NCBI GenBank assembly: GCA_015520425.1
Contig: WAQC01000006.1
Location: forward strand, 1 to 6,144
Length of the DNA stretch: 6,144 nucleotides
Direction: 5' to 3'
From: Candidatus Pelearchaeum sp.
GTDB lineage: Archaea; Thermoproteota; Nitrososphaeria_A; Caldarchaeales; Caldarchaeaceae
Of the stretch, positions 1 to 4,499 are shown one piece after another. Both the position numbers and the translations under genes were made by a program. Numbering within the stretch: position 1 is the stretch's first letter; each line of letters opens with the position of its first letter. The notes beneath the pieces are model-generated. The model searched no databases. It was not told the DNA's origin and worked only from the letters and a program-made list of their open reading frames with translations.

Positions 1-45
1 ACACGTATATCACTCATAACCAGCTATGTCTATCTTCATGTTTAG

Positions 46-56
46 ATTAAAAATTT
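46..56 (-). terminator. Possible T-rich terminator after the FAH gene
   Basis: The minus strand carries a run of five T residues (complement of 49-53) in an AT-rich stretch about 24 bases past the FAH stop codon. Archaeal transcription often ends at such T tracts without a hairpin. The tract is short, so the call is weak. The rest of bases 1-76 shows no gene: the two short minus-strand ATG frames there, at 39 and 17, either stop after nine codons or run off the edge. Confidence 0.25.
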
Positions 57-76
57 TATGGCTGAAACAGGTCTTA

Positions 77-1009
77 CTATCTATTCTCTTTTATTACCGT
101 GTTACGCAGGAGTCCTATTTTCTCTATCTCCGCCTCAACTACATCACCATGCTTTAGATAGGGCTTCCCCGCCGCGGCAACTCCAGCTGGTGTCCCAGTT
201 GCTATGATGTCTCCTGGCTCAAGTGTCATGCCATCAGACACGTATTCTATTAGCTGGCCTATCTTGAAAATCATCTCCTCAGTATTCCCTTCCTGCCGCA
301 TTTCTCCATTAACCCTCAGAGTGAGCTTTAGAGGATATGGTGAACCTATCTCATCTTTAGTTACTAGATATGGCCCACACGGAGCGGCTGAGTCAAGGCT
401 CTTACCAAGAATCCAGTTCATGCCGTATGAGCTTTTCCTCTCAGGCCAGCCAGGTGGAAACTGTTTATCCCTAAAGCTGACGTCATTAAACACCATGTAG
501 CCAGCTATGTATTCGTCAGCGTCGTTAGAGCTTATGTATTTACCGCGCTTACCTATCACTACAGCCAGCTCCACCTCATAATCAACCCGCGTGGAAGACC
601 TCGGTATGATGATATTCTCCTCATGACCTATGAGGGCGTTGTTATATTTTCCAAAGAAGTACGGCGCCTCAGGCACCTCAGAGCGCAGCTCCCGCGTATG
701 TGAATAATAGTTGGCCGCTACGCAGAGTATTTTCTGCGGGTCAGGTATCGGTGATTTGAACCTAACCTCACCATAGCTATAGTAGAGTGTGTGTTCATCT
801 TTCATTTTGGGCGCCTCCATAATCAGCTTCCTGATTAGACTATAAGCCTCATCCCCCCTACGGAGTATCTCCTTAACTGAGAGAAGATAGCTAGGAACAT
901 AATTGTTGCCTATAACTGCTGTATATGCTTCAGCTAGGTCTAGTATTCCATATTCGGTAAGAACTCCCACTCTAATTGAATCACGTACAGTGATTGTTGC
1001 TATTTTCAT
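77..1009 (-). CDS. Fumarylacetoacetate hydrolase (FAH) family protein
   Basis: A 310-residue soluble enzyme of the FAH superfamily, whose members use a divalent metal to hydrolyse, decarboxylate, isomerise or dehydrate 2-oxo acids. The N-terminal ~75 residues match the small FAH N-terminal domain (MKIATI, then GVL..YGILDL). The catalytic domain starts near residue 83 (KSPIPDPQKILC). It has an NYYSHTRE segment giving the His104/Glu107 lid dyad, the metal ligands Glu145 and Glu147 (YEVEL) and Asp176 (FND), Lys203 (GKS) and a TGTPAG loop at 271-276. The two-residue and 29-residue spacings of the acidic ligands match FAHD1-type acylpyruvases, so the site looks intact. The exact substrate cannot be told from sequence; acylpyruvate hydrolase, homoprotocatechuate-type isomerase/decarboxylase or a 2-keto-3-deoxy sugar acid enzyme are all possible. 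I chose the ATG at 1009 because it gives the family's usual N-terminus and lies 32 bases from a TATA-like element. An in-frame GTG at 1021 would add four residues. No SD is visible upstream of either start. Confidence 0.9.
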   Translation of the reverse strand: MKIATITVRDSIRVGVLTEYGILDLAEAYTAVIGNNYVPSYLLSVKEILRRGDEAYSLIRKLIMEAPKMKDEHTLYYSYGEVRFKSPIPDPQKILCVAANYYSHTRELRSEVPEAPYFFGKYNNALIGHEENIIIPRSSTRVDYEVELAVVIGKRGKYISSNDADEYIAGYMVFNDVSFRDKQFPPGWPERKSSYGMNWILGKSLDSAAPCGPYLVTKDEIGSPYPLKLTLRVNGEMRQEGNTEEMIFKIGQLIEYVSDGMTLEPGDIIATGTPAGVAAAGKPYLKHGDVVEAEIEKIGLLRNTVIKENR

Positions 1010-1037
1010 GGCAAAACACACTCTACATACTGTTCTC

Positions 1038-1059
1038 TTAATTAAGATAAAGGTTTAAG
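1038..1059. promoter_or_regulatory. Divergent promoter region between the FAH and OsmC genes
   Basis: This AT-rich patch holds TATA-like elements for both directions. On the plus strand, TTTAAG at 1054-1059, preceded by purine-rich ATAAAGG that could serve as a BRE, is centred about 28 bases before the OsmC ATG at 1085. On the minus strand, TTAATTAA at 1038-1045 is centred about 32 bases before the FAH ATG at 1009. Neither gene has a clear SD, so both messages may be leaderless or nearly so, which is common in archaea. The assignments rest on spacing and base composition only. Confidence 0.5.
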
Positions 1060-1084
1060 CAGTAGCCTTATCGTAGCATAGGGT

Positions 1085-1594
1085 ATGAATAATGTAAATC
1101 TGGAGAAGATAAAAGAGTTCGTCCAAGCGGTTGAGAAAGACCCTACACAGGCTAAAAAGCATAAAGTCGTCACTGGTAGCTGGGTGTTTGAGGAGGGAAA
1201 ACCGCAATTCACTGCTACATTAGAATATCAAAATGGGAGAGTCTCGCTGAATTGTGAGATGCCGCCATTCGCGGGCGGGTGGGGAACAAGCCCTGACCCA
1301 ATACAATACTGCCTCTACGGCCTGGCCGCGTGCTTCGCGGTAACATTCGCCGCAACAGCGAGCTCTGAGGGGATACAGCTAAAAAAGCTAGAAGTAACAG
1401 CGGAAAACTGGATAGACCTGAGAAAACAGATAGGCCTATCCAAAGACCCGATAATTGAGCGTATCAAGCTGACAGTACGCGCAGAAGGTGCTTCGCGAGA
1501 AGTTTTGGAAAGATTGTTGAAGATATCTGAAGAGCGCTGCCCTGGTGTTGAGTGTGTTACGCGGAGTATCCCGTTTGAGGCGGTGTTGGGCTAG
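1085..1594 (+). CDS. OsmC/Ohr family redox protein
   Basis: A 169-residue cytoplasmic protein of the OsmC family, members of which reduce organic hydroperoxides with a cysteine pair. The first Cys, Cys83, lies in YGLAACFAVTFA at the start of the long central helix, where OsmC proteins keep the peroxidatic Cys. The second, Cys152, lies in ERCPGVEC and matches the position of the resolving Cys. Three more cysteines (57, 76, 157) are present. The N-terminal helix (LEKIKEFVQAVEKDP) and the NWIDLRKQIGLSKD segment match the longer OsmC subgroup found in archaea and actinobacteria, and the length is normal for it. The start is the ATG at 1085, with no SD but a TATA-like element 28 bases upstream, so it is probably leaderless. 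It is transcribed away from the FAH gene and converges on the GlcG/HbpS gene, 19 bases between stops. Peroxidase activity is inferred from the family. Confidence 0.88.
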   Translation: MNNVNLEKIKEFVQAVEKDPTQAKKHKVVTGSWVFEEGKPQFTATLEYQNGRVSLNCEMPPFAGGWGTSPDPIQYCLYGLAACFAVTFAATASSEGIQLKKLEVTAENWIDLRKQIGLSKDPIIERIKLTVRAEGASREVLERLLKISEERCPGVECVTRSIPFEAVLG

Positions 1595-1612
1595 TTTCTT
1601 TAGCGCCATAAA

Positions 1613-1623
1613 TTTATTTTTCT
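1613..1623 (+). terminator. T-rich terminator for the OsmC gene
   Basis: A T-rich tract (TTTATTTTTCT) begins 18 bases after the OsmC stop codon, in the convergent gap and the last codons of the opposing gene. No hairpin is obvious, which fits archaeal T-tract termination. No matching T tract is seen for the minus-strand cluster reading the other way. Confidence 0.45.
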
Positions 1624-2015
1624 AGTTGTTTTATTGCTTCTAAGGCTATTTCTTCATCTTCCTCTGAGGTTGCACCGCTCACACCTACGGCTCCTATTGT
1701 TTCATCGCCGCGTTTTATCGGAACTCCGCCGCGTCCGAAGAGCATACGCCCGCCGCTCATCACTGATATACCTGCCCAGAATGCTGGGTTTTCCTGTATG
1801 CGCTGCTGAAAATCGCCTGTTCTTCTCCTAAAGATTGCTGCTGTAGTTGCTTTTCCCCAAGCTATCTGGGGTGATGCAGCTATAGCGCCATCCATCCTGG
1901 CTAGAAGTATAAGCTCACCATGAGCATTCACGACAGCTATAGAGACTTTAACACCCATAGCCTCAGCCTTCCTAATACCTGCTTCAACAACCTGCCTAGC
2001 CTGCTCCAAGTTCAA
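1614..2015 (-). CDS. GlcG/HbpS family heme-binding-like protein
   Basis: A small soluble protein of the GlcG/HbpS family (DUF336, also found as the C-terminal part of PduO). It has the family's core blocks: SIAVVNAHGELILLARMDGA, the helix GKATTAAIFRRR, and the C-terminal GGVPIKRGDETIGAVGVSGA segment followed by an acidic helix. Characterised relatives bind heme (HbpS, PduO) or sit in glycolate operons (GlcG); the role here is not proved. The start is uncertain. The frame is open to a GTG at 2042 (142 residues), which would overlap the preceding gene by 20 bases but has no SD. A TTG at 2015 (133 residues) has GAGGT nine bases upstream and starts seven bases after the upstream stop, so I prefer it. 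It is the last gene of the oxidase subunit III cluster, so a link to heme supply or sensing for the oxidase is possible but inferred. Confidence 0.85.
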   Translation of the reverse strand: MNLEQARQVVEAGIRKAEAMGVKVSIAVVNAHGELILLARMDGAIAASPQIAWGKATTAAIFRRRTGDFQQRIQENPAFWAGISVMSGGRMLFGRGGVPIKRGDETIGAVGVSGATSEEDEEIALEAIKQLEK

Positions 2016-2022
2016 AACGTCT

Positions 2023-2532
2023 CTACCTCTTCTCGTACTCACTATATTGCTGCTCTATGCTCTGCGCGTGTATTGGCCTGAAAGGCTCCAGCCTACGTAG
2101 CCATGAATACACGAGATAGCCAGCGATTACCATGATGAGCTGGCCTCCAACCGCCGCCACCAACGCCTCGCTTAACAACGCGCCCGTCGCCGTAGAGATT
2201 AAATAAGCCGTCCACACCCCTGTGAGCACCGCGTATATCAGAGCGCCCAGCAATACACTCCTACGGCGCATGAAGTATATCGCCAGCAGGCCAGCTAATG
2301 CGAAGGCCGTTGTGATTAGGTCCATAGGCCCAAATGGTGATGCACTATTTGTCATGAACTGGCCGAATAGGAATCCCAGCAACGCTGGCACGCCAAAGAG
2401 GGCTATCAGGGGGCTTACTATCTCGCCAGGCTTGATGAAAAGGCCCGCAACCTCAATCCTTCCTATTGCTGCTGTCCCAGCCACGTAGAAGCCAGCCATC
2501 AACACAAAGACGGCAAAATCACTATACTTCAT
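2023..2532 (-). CDS. QueT-like small integral membrane protein, probable transporter component
   Basis: A 169-residue membrane protein with about five hydrophobic helices, near residues 6-24, 36-58, 71-89, 91-113 and 121-145, and a charged cytoplasmic-looking tail (150-169). The block from PGEIVSPLIALFGVPALLG through GQFMTN to SPFGPMD resembles the QueT transporter family, whose members act as substrate-binding S components of ECF-type importers for queuosine precursors. Length and helix number fit that family. Archaea make archaeosine from the related preQ0, so a deazapurine substrate is conceivable, but this is inference and another vitamin-like substrate is equally possible. An ECF energising module is not in the window. 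The ATG at 2532 follows AGGGGTG with eight bases between, a good SD. It sits 17 bases after the subunit III gene and just before the GlcG/HbpS gene, so it is probably co-transcribed with both. Confidence 0.55.
   Translation of the reverse strand: MKYSDFAVFVLMAGFYVAGTAAIGRIEVAGLFIKPGEIVSPLIALFGVPALLGFLFGQFMTNSASPFGPMDLITTAFALAGLLAIYFMRRRSVLLGALIYAVLTGVWTAYLISTATGALLSEALVAAVGGQLIMVIAGYLVYSWLRRLEPFRPIHAQSIEQQYSEYEKR
2025..2030 (-). promoter_or_regulatory. Ribosome binding site that favours the TTG start of the GlcG/HbpS gene
   Basis: The minus strand reads AGAGGT here, five bases of which (GAGGT) match the archaeal SD core GGAGGTGA. It overlaps the TAG stop of the upstream QueT-like gene and ends nine bases before a TTG at 2015. 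The alternative GTG at 2042 has no such site, so this motif points to the shorter protein and to coupled translation of the two genes. Confidence 0.5.
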
Positions 2533-2549
2533 CTATCATGCACCCCTAG

Positions 2550-3386
2550 CTACCATAGGAAGGCGCCTTCCCAAATTATGAGGAACAGCATAAGCCATAT
2601 GAGGTCAACGAAGTTCCAGTAGAGGCTTACCGCGTCAAGGAATCCGTGGCTCTTGGGTTTGAAGTGTCCCAGCTTGGCTCTTCCTGCTGCTATTGCGAGG
2701 ACTATTATGCCCCCAACAACGTGGGCTCCGTGAACGCCTGTGAGTATGTAGAAGCTGGAGCCGTAGAAACCGCTTGCTGGCGTGAAGCCGAGCTCGTAAA
2801 TCAGGCGAGGCCACTCAATACCGAGCTTAAGCCCCATGAACACTATGCCCAAAACCATAGTAGCTAGAATACCTGCCAGAACTCCTCGGTTATTCCCTCT
2901 CTTCGCAGACCACACAGCAAGCTCTATGGTAACGCTGCTGGTTAGTAGTATTATCGTCTGGATTCGTGGGATGAAGTTCTCCAAGTGGGGGGCTCCTGGC
3001 GGAGGCCAGACAGGGAAGGTGGAGCGTATAAGGAAATAAGCTCCAAAGGCTGAAGCGAAGAACGCGGCCTCTGTGAGTAGGAAGAGCGCGGTTGGGAATC
3101 CGACGCTCCCTATCTTCTCAGGCTCAGCGGGTATGGGGGTCTTCTGAAGCCTCTCAAAGAAGCTGGAAATCACGTGCTGCCACTGCCTAACCTCAAACGC
3201 CACAAAAACGACCACCACAGCGATGAAGTAGAAGACTAGAATTAAGCCTACTGTCGTGTATATGCCCTTAAGCAGGAGGATTAGGCCAGCTATCAGCGCT
3301 ACGGTGTTCAGCCCAACGATAGCAGGCCAGATACTCCCCTCCTCATGTTCTTCATGAGCCGCGTGAGCATTAGTTTCGGCGCTCAT
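2550..3386 (-). CDS. coxC: Heme-copper oxidase (cytochrome c oxidase-type) subunit III
   Basis: A 278-residue membrane subunit of a heme-copper terminal oxidase, which reduces O2 to water and pumps protons; subunit III stabilises the catalytic subunit I. Seven helices are visible, near residues 20-39, 44-65, 97-120, 143-160, 168-188, 210-234 and 253-273, the full classical seven-helix form rather than the five-helix short form. Family marks are WP at the first helix, LTEAAFF with Glu106, VWPPPGAP at 126-133, IEW at 190-192, FYGSSFY followed by TGVHGAHV, His247, and YWNFVDLIWL near the C-terminus. The N-terminus has a His/Glu-rich stretch (HAAHEEHEE, His8, 11 and 14). I chose the ATG at 3386 because AGGAG lies 11 bases upstream. 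A TTG at 3410 would add eight residues but has no SD. Subunits I and II are not in the window. The next two genes follow at 17 bases and then a few bases. Confidence 0.95.
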   Translation of the reverse strand: MSAETNAHAAHEEHEEGSIWPAIVGLNTVALIAGLILLLKGIYTTVGLILVFYFIAVVVVFVAFEVRQWQHVISSFFERLQKTPIPAEPEKIGSVGFPTALFLLTEAAFFASAFGAYFLIRSTFPVWPPPGAPHLENFIPRIQTIILLTSSVTIELAVWSAKRGNNRGVLAGILATMVLGIVFMGLKLGIEWPRLIYELGFTPASGFYGSSFYILTGVHGAHVVGGIIVLAIAAGRAKLGHFKPKSHGFLDAVSLYWNFVDLIWLMLFLIIWEGAFLW

Positions 3387-3421
3387 GATAGCAACAGCTC
3401 CTGCAAACAAGCCTAAAAAGC

Positions 3422-3431
3422 ATATTATTAA
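3422..3431 (-). promoter_or_regulatory. Putative TATA element for the oxidase subunit III cluster
   Basis: The minus strand reads TTAATAATAT in the gap after the SRPBCC/M50-like gene. Its centre is about 41 bases before the ATG at 3386, which would place a transcript start near 3400, at the AGGAG ribosome site, leaving a short leader. A run of five T (complement of 3415-3419) between the two genes could also stop transcription of the upstream gene. Together these suggest, but do not prove, that the oxidase cluster has its own promoter. Confidence 0.35.
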
Positions 3432-3442
3432 GTTTCGTTATC

Positions 3443-4423
3443 CTACCTCCTAACGGCTCTAATAGCCTTCCTTATGCAGCCCACACGTGAGCTAAACACT
3501 AACGTAAAAACTATATTCACCAACGAGATTATGAGGAGAAACAACGAAGCTATGCTCTCTGGGCTTCTTATCATCATGAACAACGCAGCAGATAAGGGAG
3601 CTAGCATAGACGCGAGAGGTCCAGCCAAGTACATCATGGCATAGCCAAGCCTACCCGCTGTGCTGGAATCTCGGTCTATACGCAAGCCTAAAACGATGGG
3701 AAGAAGCTTGACTCTACGCGGAAGTATTGCAACAATATTGGACAAACCCACGTAATAAAACTTGAATCTAACACCAGCCAAGAGTCCTATCAGTAAATGA
3801 GCTAGGTCATGCGCAAAGAACCATAACAAAAAGAAAGCCCCAAACGAGATGATTAGGTCAGTAACTAGAATATCCGTAGGCAATACTGTTAGAAGCCAAA
3901 GCCCCGCTGCGATTCCTATAGCAGACAGGATAGAGCCGCTCAAAAGGCTCATAGTAAATCCATACTTAAACCCTACGTATCCAGCCTCGCCCGTTATGAG
4001 AGACTGCAAAGCAGCATTACGATAATCAACCAAGCGTCTAATCATCTTTATTGCCAGAGAATCAAATAACGGGCCCTGAAATGACTGTATATCAATAATA
4101 TCCTCTAACGTGGTAATGCCATTATTTTCATTTCTTAAGATATGTGTGTGGGACCACTTCTTGAAAGGCGAGTCTATCGCGACGAGTTCAATCTTATTCG
4201 GCTGTTCATATCCAGCTACATGAAACTTGATGCGAAATGGCTGGTGGAGTATGTGTAGCTTTAGCTCTATTGTGGCGCCTAAATACAGTGTAGAAGGCGC
4301 ATCTATAACTTTAACATGCATCTCAGGAGGATAAAGCATAGCCATATTATATGGAGTCGTGATAATGTTAAACACGCGCTCCTGCTCGGCCTTTAACTGG
4401 GTCTTAACCACCAGCCTAGCCAT
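3443..4423 (-). CDS. SRPBCC-domain protein fused to an M50-like membrane domain with a degenerate zinc motif
   Basis: A 326-residue two-part protein of unknown function. Residues 1 to about 142 resemble a SRPBCC/START-like ligand-binding domain: an initial strand (ARLVVKTQLKAEQERVFNIITTP), a MAMLYPPEM turn, successive beta strands, DIIDIQSFQGPLF, then a long C-terminal helix (IKMIRRLVDYRNAALQSL). From about 155 on it is membrane-embedded, with helices near 158-180, 187-217, 259-285 and 290-311. The second helix holds HDLAH at 205-209 and a later one MYLAGPLAS (264-272), an arrangement like the HExxH and AGPLAN motifs of M50 intramembrane peptidases. The catalytic Glu is Asp206, and the C-terminal Asp ligand region reads SSRVGC without Asp, so peptidase activity is doubtful. 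The ATG at 4423 follows GGGAGATGGG and lies 29 bases from a TATA element shared with pheS. It could be a pseudo-protease sensor or lipid-binding membrane protein; both are guesses. Confidence 0.75.
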   Translation of the reverse strand: MARLVVKTQLKAEQERVFNIITTPYNMAMLYPPEMHVKVIDAPSTLYLGATIELKLHILHQPFRIKFHVAGYEQPNKIELVAIDSPFKKWSHTHILRNENNGITTLEDIIDIQSFQGPLFDSLAIKMIRRLVDYRNAALQSLITGEAGYVGFKYGFTMSLLSGSILSAIGIAAGLWLLTVLPTDILVTDLIISFGAFFLLWFFAHDLAHLLIGLLAGVRFKFYYVGLSNIVAILPRRVKLLPIVLGLRIDRDSSTAGRLGYAMMYLAGPLASMLAPLSAALFMMIRSPESIASLFLLIISLVNIVFTLVFSSRVGCIRKAIRAVRR

Positions 4424-4448
4424 CCCATCTCCCTACGAGAGGCCCATC

Positions 4449-4455
4449 TTTATAT
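4449..4455. promoter_or_regulatory. Shared TATA element between pheS and the SRPBCC/M50-like gene
   Basis: TTTATAT on the plus strand reads ATATAAA on the minus strand, and both resemble the archaeal TATA box. Its centre is 29 bases from the divergent gene's ATG at 4423, suggesting a leaderless or near-leaderless message. It is 48 bases from the pheS ATG at 4500, giving a predicted leader of about 20 bases that would contain the pheS ribosome site. No other good TATA element is seen in the 76-base gap. Confidence 0.6.
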
Positions 4456-4484
4456 GGAATCAACAGACGCAAAGCGTAGAAGGG

Positions 4485-4491
4485 GGAGAGG
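4485..4491 (+). promoter_or_regulatory. Ribosome binding site that decides the pheS start
   Basis: GGAGAGG ends eight bases before the ATG at 4500. The pheS reading frame stays open 47 codons further upstream, but that stretch lies antisense over the start of the divergent gene and upstream of the shared TATA element, so this site marks the true start. Confidence 0.65.
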
Positions 4492-4499
4492 AAATAAAA

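Noticed and set aside
1..39. Possible gene start on the minus strand at 39 or 17
   Set aside because: The ATG at 39 stops after nine codons; the ATG at 17 leaves only five codons in the window and has no SD. An upstream AT-rich patch alone is not enough to call a gene.
204..500. 98-codon plus-strand open frame inside the FAH gene
   Set aside because: Antisense to conserved FAH catalytic sequence and without its own signals.
2646..3039. Two overlapping plus-strand open frames (73 and 67 codons) inside the oxidase subunit III gene
   Set aside because: They are antisense to conserved transmembrane coding sequence and carry no domain.
4359..4499. 47-codon upstream extension of the pheS frame
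   Set aside because: It overlaps the start of the divergent gene antisense, lies across the TATA element and does not resemble PheS N-termini; the ATG at 4500 has a good SD.
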